From NCBI RefSeq assembly GCF_003574465.1, contig NZ_QOWC01000032.1:1-48377 (forward strand): a stretch of 48,377 nucleotides of DNA, written 5' to 3'. The DNA comes from Methylobacterium crusticola (GTDB lineage: Bacteria; Pseudomonadota; Alphaproteobacteria; Rhizobiales; Beijerinckiaceae). The notes beneath the pieces are model-generated. The model ran no database searches and was not told the DNA's origin. It was given only the letters and a program-made list of their open reading frames with translations. How positions within the stretch are numbered: position 1 is the stretch's first letter; each line of letters starts with the position of its first letter. Shown here one piece after another: positions 1 through 7,729 of this stretch. Both the position numbers and the translations under genes were made by a program.

Positions 1-118
1 CGGCGGCCTCGGCCTCGATGCCGAAGCCGGGCTCCGGCAGCGCCCGCCGCGCCGCGCCGGCCCAGGCGGGCTCGCGCCCGCCGCTCCGCAGCGTGTCCCC
101 CGCACCCCTGATCGTCAT
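1..118 (-). CDS. Partial unidentified protein, N-terminal 39 codons only
   Basis: An open frame runs off the left edge on the reverse strand. Its ATG is at 116-118 and a purine-rich stretch (GAGAGG) lies just upstream at a suitable distance. The visible N-terminus begins MTIRGAGDTLRSGGREPAWA and is rich in Ala, Gly and Arg. No family is recognisable from so short a piece. It would be transcribed divergently from mnmA. Being open over 39 codons means little in DNA this GC-rich, so the call rests mainly on the ribosome-binding site and orientation. Confidence 0.4.
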   Translation of the reverse strand, partial: MTIRGAGDTLRSGGREPAWAGAARRALPEPGFGIEAEAA

Positions 119-243
119 GCTGCCCTCTCCCGGAGCTTGGGCGAGGCAAGCGGCAGGCCAGCGGCCCGCGCCGCCAAGGCGCTGGGGAGGCACGGCAAAT
201 CCGGGCGCCGCGGCACCCGGTCCCGCGCCCGCCGGCGCGATCC

Positions 244-259
244 TGCCGGGTCCCCGGCA
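244..259. other. Short stem-loop in the mnmA upstream region
   Basis: A perfect 6-bp inverted repeat, TGCCGG then GTCC then CCGGCA, is followed within 6 bases by the self-complementary TGCCGGCA. It lies in the 362-base gap between the left-edge gene and mnmA. No gene is supported in this gap. The only other structure I see there is the palindrome at 373-390 and a weak promoter candidate. The function is unknown. Confidence 0.3.
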
Positions 260-292
260 GGAATTGCCGGCACGGATCCGGCGCCGAGCGCC

Positions 293-321
293 CTGGCAGA
301 AACACCGCCGGATCGCTATAG
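293..321 (+). promoter_or_regulatory. Candidate sigma-70 promoter for mnmA
   Basis: CTGGCA (293-298) and CTATAG (316-321) are separated by 17 bases on the + strand, about 160 bases upstream of the mnmA start. The -10 is one of the few A/T clusters in the gap. The match to the housekeeping consensus is imperfect and rests on sequence inspection only. Confidence 0.3.
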
Positions 322-372
322 ACTCACCCGCCGGCGCCGGAACGATCGGGGCGGCCGCCGCGCGAACCGCCT

Positions 373-390
373 CCGTTCCGGTCGGAACGG
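373..390. repeat. 18-bp palindrome CCGTTCCG-GT-CGGAACGG
   Basis: Perfect 8-bp arms flank a GT centre. A related sequence (CGGTCGGAACG followed by a similar GCGCGGCT-type tail) occurs at about 32653-32673, which suggests a dispersed short element rather than a gene-specific operator. It lies upstream of mnmA, between the candidate promoter and the start codon. Confidence 0.45.
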
Positions 391-480
391 GCGCGGCTCC
401 CGGGCCCGGATTGCGTCGCATCGCCGCGCCGGGCCGCCCGTCGCCGGACGATGCTCATCGAGAAACCCCGCCGCACGGTC

Positions 481-1632
481 ATGAACTCGCTCGATCTGCC
501 CAAGGCCCCGCAGGACACCCGCGTCGTCGTGGCGATGTCCGGGGGCGTGGATTCCTCCGTCGCCGCCGCCCTCCTCCAGCGCGAGGGCTACGACGTGGTC
601 GGGATCACGCTGCAGCTCTACGACCACGGCGCCGCCGCCCACCGCCGGGGCGCCTGCTGCGCCGGGCAGGACATCCACGACGCGCGCCGGGCCGCCGAGA
701 CCCTCGGCATCCCGCACTACGTGCTCGACTACGAGGACCGCTTCCGCGAGGCGGTGATCGACCGCTTCGCCGACGGCTACCTCCGGGGCGAGACGCCGAT
801 CCCGTGCGTCGAGTGCAACCGCTCGATCAAGTTCCGCGACCTCCTCGCCACCGCCCGGGACCTCGGCGCCGACGCCCTCGCCACCGGGCACTACGTCGCC
901 AGCCGGCCGCTTCCGGGGGGCGGGGGGCGCGCCCTCTACCGCGCCCACGATCCGGCCCGCGACCAGAGCTACTTCCTGTACGCGACCACGCCCGAGCAGC
1001 TCGCCTTCCTGCGCTTCCCCCTCGGCGAGCGCCCCAAGGACGAGACCCGGCGCCTCGCGCAGGCGTTCGGCCTCGCGGTCGCCGACAAGCCCGACAGCCA
1101 GGACATCTGCTTCGTGCCGCAGGGCCGCTACCGGGACGTGATCGCCCGCCTGCGCCCGGACGCGGTGCGGCCGGGCGAGATCGTCCACCTCGACGGCCGC
1201 AGGCTCGGCCGGCACGAGGGCATCATCGGCTTCACGGTCGGGCAGCGGCGGGGCCTCAAGCTCGCGACGGGCGAGCCGCTCTACGTCGTGCGGCTCGATC
1301 CCGGCGAGGCCCGGGTGGTGGTGGGCCCGCGCGAGGCGCTGGCGACCTCCATCATCCGGCTCGGCGACCCGAACTGGCTCGGCGACGCGCCGCTCGCGGA
1401 CCTGCGGGACGCCCCGGTGGCGGTGCGGGTGCGCTCGACGCGCGAGCCCCGCCCCGCCACCCTGACCTGGGATCCCCGGGCCGGCTGCGCCGAGATCACC
1501 CTGACGGCGGCGGAGGACGGCGTGTCGCCGGGCCAGGCCTGCGTCATCTACGCCGACGACGGCCCCCGGGCGCGGGTTCTGGGCGGCGGCACCATCCTGC
1601 GGGTCGAGGCCGAGCGCCGCGCCGCCGCCTGA
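481..1632 (+). CDS. mnmA: tRNA-specific 2-thiouridylase MnmA
   Basis: This enzyme adds sulfur to C2 of wobble uridine 34 in Lys, Glu and Gln tRNAs, using ATP to adenylate the base and a persulfide relayed from the cysteine desulfurase pathway. The 383-residue product has the PP-loop ATP-binding motif SGGVDSS at residues 20-26 and the [11 protein letters not shown] and [15 protein letters not shown] segments carrying the first catalytic cysteine. It also has the [13 protein letters not shown] segment with the second catalytic cysteine, and a C-terminal beta-barrel (FTVGQRRGL region). Length is typical of the family. I chose the ATG at 481 ([10 protein letters not shown]) because the PP-loop then lies about 20 residues in, as in relatives. 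An in-frame ATG at 451 would add 10 residues of no known role. It stands alone as a housekeeping gene, followed 42 bases later by a methyltransferase. Confidence 0.95.
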   Translation: MNSLDLPKAPQDTRVVVAMSGGVDSSVAAALLQREGYDVVGITLQLYDHGAAAHRRGACCAGQDIHDARRAAETLGIPHYVLDYEDRFREAVIDRFADGYLRGETPIPCVECNRSIKFRDLLATARDLGADALATGHYVASRPLPGGGGRALYRAHDPARDQSYFLYATTPEQLAFLRFPLGERPKDETRRLAQAFGLAVADKPDSQDICFVPQGRYRDVIARLRPDAVRPGEIVHLDGRRLGRHEGIIGFTVGQRRGLKLATGEPLYVVRLDPGEARVVVGPREALATSIIRLGDPNWLGDAPLADLRDAPVAVRVRSTREPRPATLTWDPRAGCAEITLTAAEDGVSPGQACVIYADDGPRARVLGGGTILRVEAERRAAA

Positions 1633-1674
1633 CGCCATGCGGACCCGGTCCGCGAACCTGGAGAGCGATCCTAC

Positions 1675-2325
1675 ATGCTGAGCGAGCCGCGGGAGGCGGG
1701 ACCCACCACCGCCTTGATGCGCAAGGCCTACGCCCGCTGGGCGCCGGTCTACGACGTGGTCTACGACAAGCTGACGGAGCCCGCGGCCCGCGACGCCGTG
1801 GAGGCGGCGCTCGGCAACGGCCGGCGCATCCTGGAGGCCGGCGTCGGCACCGGCCTGTCCCTGGGCTACTACCCGGCCGACGCCGAGCTCTACGGCGTCG
1901 ACCTGTCCGAGGACATGCTCCGGCGCGCCCGCCGCAAGGTGCTGCGCCGGGGCCTCTCCCACGTGAAGGGGCTCCAGGTCATGGACGTCTGCCGCCTCGG
2001 CTACGCCGACGGCAGCTTCGACGCCGTGGTGGCGCAGTTCCTCATCACCCTGGTGCCGGACCCCGAGCGGGCCCTCGACGAGTTCCTGCGCGTGCTGCGG
2101 CCCGGCGGCATGATCGTGCTCGCCAACCATTTCGGCCAGGCCGACGGGGCGGTCGCCCGCGTCGAGGAGATCGTGGCCCCGCTCTGCTCCAAGATCGGCT
2201 GGAGCTCGGACTTCAAGGCGTCCCGCATCGAGGCCTGGGCGCACCGCAACGGGGTGACGTTCATCGGCGTGCGGCCGACCTTCCCGGGCGGCTTCTTCAA
2301 GATCCTGCGCATGCGCAAGGCCTAG
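1675..2325 (+). CDS. pmtA: SAM-dependent methyltransferase, PmtA-like (phosphatidylethanolamine N-methylation)
   Basis: A 216-residue class I methyltransferase. The SAM-binding motif I reads ILEAGVGTGLSL (about residues 57-68), the acidic end of beta-2 is YGVDLSEDML, and the post-motifs are MDVCRLGYADGSFDAV and LRPGGMIVLANHFG. The N-terminal segment YARWAPVYDVVYDKL is the hallmark of the Rhodobacter/Sinorhizobium PmtA branch. That branch methylates phosphatidylethanolamine stepwise to phosphatidylcholine at the inner membrane face. Size fits PmtA (about 200 residues). The next gene, a VTT-family membrane protein, starts directly after the stop codon, so the two are probably co-transcribed and may both serve membrane lipid biology. 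A quinone-biosynthesis or generic small-molecule methyltransferase cannot be excluded from motifs alone. Confidence 0.75.
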   Translation: MLSEPREAGPTTALMRKAYARWAPVYDVVYDKLTEPAARDAVEAALGNGRRILEAGVGTGLSLGYYPADAELYGVDLSEDMLRRARRKVLRRGLSHVKGLQVMDVCRLGYADGSFDAVVAQFLITLVPDPERALDEFLRVLRPGGMIVLANHFGQADGAVARVEEIVAPLCSKIGWSSDFKASRIEAWAHRNGVTFIGVRPTFPGGFFKILRMRKA

Positions 2326-3183
2326 GTGGGCGAGCCCCCCGGGGAGCCGCCCGTCTCCGGCGAAGGTCCCGCGCGCCCCGCGCCGGAGGCCGGGCCCGCC
2401 GCCGTCGCGGCGCCGGCCTGGCGGGGCTGGCTGCGGCTCCTGCCGCTCGCGGTCCTGGTCGCGGTCTCGGCCGGCCTGCTCGCGGGCGGGGTCACCCGGT
2501 GGTTCAGCCTCGACCAGCTCCTGGCGTCCCGGGCCTGGGCCAAGGGCCTCGTGGCCGAGGATTTCTGGCGCGCGCTGCTCTGCACCTACCTGGCCTATGT
2601 CGGCACCGTGGTGGTCTCGGTGCCGGTCTCGGTCGTGATGACGACGCTCTGCGGCTTCCTGTTCGGCCCCGTCACGGGCGCGCTGCTGGCGATCGCCTCG
2701 GCGACGAGCGGCGCCGTCGTGGTGTTCTCGGTCGGGCGCACCTCCGCCGGGGAGTTCCTGCTCAAGCGCACCGGCTCGCGCCTGCGCCGCCTCGCGGAGG
2801 GCTTCCAGCGCGACGCCTTCTCGTACGTGCTGTTCCTGCGCCTCCTGCCGATCTTCCCGTTCTGGATGACGAATCTCGGCCCGGCGGTGTTCGGCGTCCG
2901 CCTGCGCACGTTCGCCCTCGCCACCCTGATCGGCATCAGCCCGGGCGCCTTCATCTACGCCTCGGCCGGGGCCGGCATCGAGACCGTGGTGGCCGCCCAC
3001 CAGGAGGCCAGGGCGGCGTGCCTCGCCGCTGGGGAGGCGGCCTGCGACGACGCGCTGTCGCTGCGCGCCGTGATCACGCCGGGGCTGATCCTGACCCTGC
3101 TGGCCCTCGGGGCGCTCGCCCTGCTGCCGGTGGCCTGGCGGCGCCTGCGGGGCGGCGGGCGGCGCCTGCCGACCGGCCCCTGA
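2326..3183 (+). CDS. TVP38/TMEM64 (VTT) family membrane protein
   Basis: A 285-residue polytopic inner-membrane protein starting at a GTG immediately after the pmtA-like stop codon, implying translational coupling. The VTT domain spans about residues 85-220. It includes the re-entrant glycine-rich segment TLCGFLFGPVTGALLAIASA and the signature FLRLLPIFPFWMTNLGPAVFG, followed by FALATLIGISPGAFIY. Hydrophobic helices lie near residues 37-58, 84-105, 112-135, 170-190, 200-225 and 252-275. VTT proteins in eukaryotes include lipid scramblases, and bacterial relatives (DedA group) influence membrane lipid handling. Pairing with a phospholipid methyltransferase fits that theme, but the substrate is unknown. 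Confidence 0.82.
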   Translation: MGEPPGEPPVSGEGPARPAPEAGPAAVAAPAWRGWLRLLPLAVLVAVSAGLLAGGVTRWFSLDQLLASRAWAKGLVAEDFWRALLCTYLAYVGTVVVSVPVSVVMTTLCGFLFGPVTGALLAIASATSGAVVVFSVGRTSAGEFLLKRTGSRLRRLAEGFQRDAFSYVLFLRLLPIFPFWMTNLGPAVFGVRLRTFALATLIGISPGAFIYASAGAGIETVVAAHQEARAACLAAGEAACDDALSLRAVITPGLILTLLALGALALLPVAWRRLRGGGRRLPTGP

Positions 3184-3405
3184 TCGCCGCACGGCGCCGG
3201 CGGCAGGACGGGGGCCGCGCGGGCGCCCTTACCCTGCCCGACGGGCGCTCCTATCTAGGCGGTGCCCGACGCCGCCGCGCCGGAGGCCTCGCGGGGCGCG
3301 AGAGGCCTCGCGGGGCGCCGGAGTGAGACCTTGAGACAGTCGCGCGCGGGCGCGGCGCGGCGCACAATGCGGCCGGGTGCGCCGCATGCGGGAGGGCCGA
3401 CGATC

Positions 3406-4848
3406 GTGCGTTTCGCCGATGCCATGCGGGGGCGTGGCGCCCTGCGGGGCATCGCCGACCGGATCGGGCTCTCCGGCCGCCTGCTGCTGCTCACGATCCT
3501 GTTCGTGCTGCTCGCCGAGGTGCTGATCTACGTGCCGAGCGTCGCGAACTTCCGGCGCAACTGGCTCTCGGACCGGGTCGCGGCCGCGCAGGTGGCGGCC
3601 CTCGTCCTCGACGCGGCGCCCCAGCAGCGGGTGTCGGACGACCTCGCCCGCCGCCTCCTGACCGGCGTCGGCGCCCGGGCGATCGCCCTCAAGGCCGGGG
3701 GCGCCCGCCGCCTCCTCAACCTCGCGGCGATGCCGCCGGAGGTCGGCGAGTCCGTCGACCTGCGCGAGGCCGGCTGGCTCGAGCTCATCGCCGGGGCCTG
3801 GCACACGCTCTCGCACCCCGCCGATGCTCCCCTGCGGGTGGTCGGCCACGGCATGGACGGCGTCGACTTCGTCGAGCTCATCCTCGATCCCACCCCCCTG
3901 CGCGAGGCGATGATCGCCTTCTCGTGGCGCATCCTCCTCACCTCCCTGGTGATCTCCGGCATCACCGCGGGCCTCGTCTTCCTGGCGCTGCAGCTCTCGA
4001 TCGTGCGGCCGGTGCGGCGCCTCACCCGCAACATCGCGGCCTTCGCGGACGATCCCGAGGACGCCTCGCGGCGCATCACGCCCTCGTGGCGCAACGACGA
4101 GATCGGCGTGGCCGAGACGGCGCTCGCCCGCATGGAGGCGGTGCTGGCCGGCGAGCTGCGCCAGAAGCGGCGCCTCGCCGAGCTCGGCCTCTCGGTCAGC
4201 AAGATCAACCACGAGTTGCGTAACCTCCTCACCACCGCGCAATTGCTGGTGGACAGGCTCGAGCACACCGCCGATCCCGGCGTGCAGCGCGTGGCACCGC
4301 GCCTCGTGGCGACGCTCGGCCGGGCGATCCGCTACTGCGAGGCGACCCTGGCCTACGGCCGCGCCGCCGAGCGCCTGCCCGAGCGCCGGCGCACCGCCCT
4401 GCGGCCGATCCTCGCCGACGCCCTCGACCTCGCCGGGCTCGTGCCGGGCGCGGCGGTGCGGATCGAGGACCGGACGCCCGACGACCTCCTGGTCGACGCC
4501 GATCCCGACCAGCTCTCGCGGGTGCTCGTCAACCTGGTGCGCAACGCCGTGCAGGCGCTGGGGCTCGCCGGCACCGGCGACGGGGCGCCCCCATGCGTGA
4601 CCATCGAGGCGACGCGCCGGGGCGGCACGGTCACGATGGTGGTGAGCGACAACGGCCCGGGCCTGCCGGAGCGGGCCCGGGCGCACCTGTTCGAGGCCTT
4701 CCAGGGCGCCGTCCGGGCCGGCGGCACCGGGCTCGGCCTCGCCATCGCGGCCGAGCTGGTGCGCCTCAACGGCGGCGTGCTCGCCCTCGACGAGAGCGGG
4801 GTCGGGGCGCGCTTCCGCATCACCCTCCCGGACCGGGCGCAGACCTGA
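3406..4848 (+). CDS. Membrane sensor histidine kinase (orphan)
   Basis: A 480-residue two-component kinase. TM1 is about residues 24-44 and a roughly 125-residue extracytoplasmic sensor follows. TM2 (LVISGITAGLVFLALQL) leads into a HAMP linker (VRPVRRLTRNIAAF). The dimerisation helix carries the phospho-acceptor H269 in KINHELRNLL. The ATPase domain has the N box (VNLVRNAVQAL, N380), the G1 box VSDNGPGLPERA (D415) and the G2 box GGTGLGLAIAAELV. I prefer the GTG at 3406, which has GGGAGGG about 9 bases upstream. An ATG at 3367 or 3421 is possible. No response regulator gene is adjacent: the next gene is a LysR regulator 70 bases downstream. The cognate partner must be elsewhere. Confidence 0.88.
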   Translation: MRFADAMRGRGALRGIADRIGLSGRLLLLTILFVLLAEVLIYVPSVANFRRNWLSDRVAAAQVAALVLDAAPQQRVSDDLARRLLTGVGARAIALKAGGARRLLNLAAMPPEVGESVDLREAGWLELIAGAWHTLSHPADAPLRVVGHGMDGVDFVELILDPTPLREAMIAFSWRILLTSLVISGITAGLVFLALQLSIVRPVRRLTRNIAAFADDPEDASRRITPSWRNDEIGVAETALARMEAVLAGELRQKRRLAELGLSVSKINHELRNLLTTAQLLVDRLEHTADPGVQRVAPRLVATLGRAIRYCEATLAYGRAAERLPERRRTALRPILADALDLAGLVPGAAVRIEDRTPDDLLVDADPDQLSRVLVNLVRNAVQALGLAGTGDGAPPCVTIEATRRGGTVTMVVSDNGPGLPERARAHLFEAFQGAVRAGGTGLGLAIAAELVRLNGGVLALDESGVGARFRITLPDRAQT

Positions 4849-4918
4849 GCGCGTCGCGCCGGCCCGGCGCGACCGGACGCGATTGCCAATCGGGGGCCCC
4901 TTCGCCCATCGTGCCGGC

Positions 4919-5821
4919 ATGTCCCTGTTGATGCACGTGCCCCTCTCCGCTGTGCGCTCCTTCGAGGCGGCCGCGCGCCGGCGCTCGTTCAAGGCGGCGG
5001 CGACGGAGCTGAACCTGACGGCGAGCGCGGTCAGCCACGCGATCCGCAAGATGGAGCAGGCGCTCGGCGTCGCCCTGTTCGAGCGCAACGGCCAGGGGGT
5101 GGTGCCGACCCCGGCCGGCGAGGCGCTGCTCGAGCATGTCGGGCGGGCCTTCGAGGAGCTCGACCGCGGCCTCCACCTCGTGGCGGCGCGGGGGCCGCAA
5201 CTGCTGCGCCTGCACTGCGCGCCGAGCTTCGCGGCGCAGTGGCTGACGCCGCGCCTCGCCCGCTTCCTCGCCGCGCATCCGGGCTTCGAGGTGCGGCTCG
5301 CCGCCGGCATGGACTACGCCCGCTTCACCACCGACGAGTTCGACGCCGACATCGTGTACGGGCCGCCGCGCGGGGAGGGGCTCGTGGTGGTGCCGCTCTG
5401 CACCGAGACGGTGCGGCCGCTCTGCGACCCGGTCCGGGCCGCCGCCATCCGGGAGCCCGCCGACCTCCTGACGCAGGTGCTGATCCAGAGCGACAACAAG
5501 CAGGTGCGCTGGCCGCTGTGGTTCGCCCGCAACGGCCTCCCGGCACCCCGGCCCCTCGGGGTGCGCTTCGACCGCAGCTTCCTCGCCATCGCGGCGGCGG
5601 CGGACGGGCTCGGGGTGGCGCTCGAATCGACCCTGCTGGCCGAGCGCGAACTGGCGAGCGGGCGCCTCGTCGCGCCGCTCCTCGGGCGGGCCCGGGACGT
5701 CGACTACGTCGGCCACCACCTCGTCTTCCCGGCGGCGACCCGGCGGCGCGCGCCGCTGCGCACCTTCGCGCAGTGGATGGCGCAGGAGATGCGGATCGAC
5801 CTCGCGGCGGACCTTGCGTGA
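4919..5821 (+). CDS. LysR-family transcriptional regulator, GcvA-like
   Basis: A 300-residue LTTR. The N-terminal winged helix-turn-helix (LSAVRSFEAAARRRSFKAAA then LNLTASAVSHAIRKMEQALG) is the GcvA/AmpR style. The C-terminal periplasmic-binding-protein-like effector domain covers residues 90-300, with LRLHCAPSFAAQWLTPRLARF at its start. The ATG at 4919 is taken because relatives begin a few residues before the first HTH helix. The gene is co-oriented with, and about 250 bases upstream of, the SDR/transketolase/TRAP cassette, so it is the obvious candidate local regulator. LTTRs are more often divergent from their targets, so this link is inference. Confidence 0.85.
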   Translation: MSLLMHVPLSAVRSFEAAARRRSFKAAATELNLTASAVSHAIRKMEQALGVALFERNGQGVVPTPAGEALLEHVGRAFEELDRGLHLVAARGPQLLRLHCAPSFAAQWLTPRLARFLAAHPGFEVRLAAGMDYARFTTDEFDADIVYGPPRGEGLVVVPLCTETVRPLCDPVRAAAIREPADLLTQVLIQSDNKQVRWPLWFARNGLPAPRPLGVRFDRSFLAIAAAADGLGVALESTLLAERELASGRLVAPLLGRARDVDYVGHHLVFPAATRRRAPLRTFAQWMAQEMRIDLAADLA

Positions 5822-5873
5822 GGGGCGGGCGCGACCGCCCGGCGCGTCAGATGAGCCGGATTCACTTGGCCCT

Positions 5874-5890
5874 GCAAACCGCGCGTTTGC
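5874..5890. promoter_or_regulatory. Inverted repeat GCAAAC-N5-GTTTGC, candidate operator
   Basis: Perfect 6-bp arms (5874-5879 and 5885-5890) with a CGCGC centre lie in the 251-base gap between the LysR gene and the SDR gene, about 185 bases before the SDR start. The A/T-containing arms stand out from the GC-rich surroundings. This could be the binding site of the adjacent LysR regulator or of a LacI/GntR-type protein. Confidence 0.4.
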
Positions 5891-6072
5891 CATCGCGGCG
5901 CCGGGACGGCAGGGTGCTGGCAACGATGTGAAGGGAGGACGCGCCCCGAGGCCCTTCAGGCCTCCGGGCGGCGCCAGGCGGCGACGGGCCGTCGCAGCGC
6001 CAGGACCTCCCTCTCGCGTCAGCGCCAGAGCGACGCCGGGCCCGCGGTAGCGGCCGCCCCGGGGAGGGACAC

Positions 6073-6822
6073 ATGCTTCTCACCGACAAGGTATGCCTGA
6101 TCACCGGCGCGGCCTCCCAGCGGGGCATCGGCCGGGCGACCGCCCGCCTGTTCGCGGAGTTCGGGGCCAAGGTCGTGATCCTCGACCTCGATGCCGGCCA
6201 GGCCGAGGCGGCGGCCCGGGACATCGGTCCGGGCCATCTCGGGCTCGCCTGCGACGTGACCGACAAGGCCGCCTGCCTGGCGGCGGCCAGGGAGGTGGTG
6301 TCGCGCCTCGGGCGCATCGACGTCCTCGTCAACAACGCGGGCATCACCCAGCCGCTCAAGATCATGGAGATCGAGCCGGCGAACTACGACGCCGTCACGG
6401 ACGTGAACCTGCGCGGCACGCTCTACATGAGCCAGGCGGTGATCCCGCAGATGCGGGCGCAGGCCGCCGGCGCCATCGTGTGCATGTCCTCGGTCTCGGC
6501 CCAGCGCGGCGGCGGCATCTTCGGCGGCCCGCACTACAGCGCCGCCAAGGGCGGCGTGCTCGGCCTCACGAAGGCGATGGCCCGGGAGCTCGGACCCGAC
6601 GGCGTGCGGGTGAACGCCGTGACGCCCGGCCTGATCCAGACCGACATCACCGGCGGCAAGCTCACGGACGAGCTCAAGGTCGAGATCGCCAAGGGCATCC
6701 CCCTCGGCCGCCTCGGCGTCGCCGACGACGTCGCCAAGGCCTGCCTGTTCCTCGCCTGCGACCTCTCCGCCTACACCACCGGCGCGGTGATCGACGTCAA
6801 CGGCGGCATGCTGATCCACTGA
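6073..6822 (+). CDS. Short-chain dehydrogenase/reductase (SDR), NAD-type
   Basis: A 249-residue classical SDR. The nucleotide-binding motif is TGAASQRGIG (about residues 11-20). An aspartate after beta-2 (VILDLDAG) suggests NAD rather than NADP. The structural NNAG motif is present, and the catalytic Ser/Tyr/Lys set is seen in CMSSVSAQ and HYSAAKGG. GGGGAGGGACAC just before the ATG is a strong ribosome-binding site. It is the first gene of the cassette and is followed 31 bases later by the transketolase N-terminal subunit. By context it probably oxidises or reduces a sugar, polyol or sugar acid feeding the transketolase. The substrate cannot be told from sequence. Confidence 0.88.
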   Translation: MLLTDKVCLITGAASQRGIGRATARLFAEFGAKVVILDLDAGQAEAAARDIGPGHLGLACDVTDKAACLAAAREVVSRLGRIDVLVNNAGITQPLKIMEIEPANYDAVTDVNLRGTLYMSQAVIPQMRAQAAGAIVCMSSVSAQRGGGIFGGPHYSAAKGGVLGLTKAMARELGPDGVRVNAVTPGLIQTDITGGKLTDELKVEIAKGIPLGRLGVADDVAKACLFLACDLSAYTTGAVIDVNGGMLIH

Positions 6823-6853
6823 CCGTCCGGTCCGTTCCCAGGGAGGACACATC

Positions 6854-7729
6854 ATGCAGACGGCGCACGATTCGCCGCGCGCGGGCTCGAACGTCTCGCT
6901 GCCCGAGCGCGCCTACCGCATCCGCCGCAACGCGCTGCGGATGGGCGAGGTCCAGGGCCAGGGCTACATCGCCCAGGCCCTCGGCGTCGCCGACGTGCTG
7001 GCGGTCTCCTACTTCCACGCCATGCGCTTCCGCCCGGACGACCCGGAATGGGAGGAGCGGGACCGCTTCCTGCTGTCGATCGGGCACTACGCCATCGCGC
7101 TCTACGCGGCGCTGATCGAGGCCGGCATCCTGCCGGAGGACGAGCTCGAGACCTACGGCTGCGACGACAGCCGGCTGCCGATGTCCGGCATGGCGGCCTA
7201 CACGCCCGGCATGGAGATCACCGGCGGCTCCCTCGGCCACGGCCTCGGCATCGCGGTCGGGATCGGCCTCGGGCTCAAGCGCAAGGGCTCGCGCAGCTTC
7301 GTCTACAACCTGTTCTCGGACGGCGAGCTCGACGAGGGCTCGACCTGGGAGGCGGCCCTGTCGGCCGGCTCCCACCGCCTCGACAACCTGATCGGCATCG
7401 TCGACGTCAACGGCATGCAGGCCGACGGGCCGTCGCTCGGGATCCTCAACTTCGAGCCGCTCGGGGCGAAGTTCGAGGCCTTCGGCTGGTTCGTCCAGCG
7501 GGTCGACGGCAACGACATCCCGGCGCTCGTCGCGGCCTTCGACGCCGCGCGCAACCACGCGGAGGCCCGGCCCCGCATCATCATCTGCGACACCACGATG
7601 GGCAAGGGCGTGCCCTTCCTCGAGGCCCGCGAGCGCAACCACTTCCTGCGCGTCGAGGCGGACGAGTGGCAGCAGGCCCTGAAAGTCCTGGCCGAGGGCA
7701 GGGACGCTTCCGAGGGGAGGACGCCATGA
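6854..7729 (+). CDS. Split transketolase, N-terminal (TPP-binding) subunit
   Basis: A 291-residue protein equal to the first third of a full transketolase. It has the substrate/TPP histidine segment (SIGHYAIALYAAL), the GGSLGHGLGIAVGIGLG motif, and the TPP-Mg signature SDGELDEGSTWEAAL ending with DNLIGIVDVNGMQADG. The catalytic partner domain is encoded by the next gene, whose ATG overlaps this gene's stop (ATGA). Such split enzymes act as alpha/beta heteromers transferring two-carbon ketol units. The ribosome-binding site AGGGAGGAC precedes the ATG. No sugar kinase lies nearby, so whether the substrate is phosphorylated is open. Confidence 0.92.
   Translation: MQTAHDSPRAGSNVSLPERAYRIRRNALRMGEVQGQGYIAQALGVADVLAVSYFHAMRFRPDDPEWEERDRFLLSIGHYAIALYAALIEAGILPEDELETYGCDDSRLPMSGMAAYTPGMEITGGSLGHGLGIAVGIGLGLKRKGSRSFVYNLFSDGELDEGSTWEAALSAGSHRLDNLIGIVDVNGMQADGPSLGILNFEPLGAKFEAFGWFVQRVDGNDIPALVAAFDAARNHAEARPRIIICDTTMGKGVPFLEARERNHFLRVEADEWQQALKVLAEGRDASEGRTP

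Noticed and set aside
316..3192. A 958-codon reverse-strand open frame
   Set aside because: It is antisense to three well-supported genes, with no domain, start signal or sensible composition.
18..3326. A 1102-codon open frame on the + strand
   Set aside because: It overlaps mnmA, pmtA and the VTT gene out of frame, and its translation is a monotonous Arg/Pro/Gly/Ala string typical of GC-rich shadow frames.
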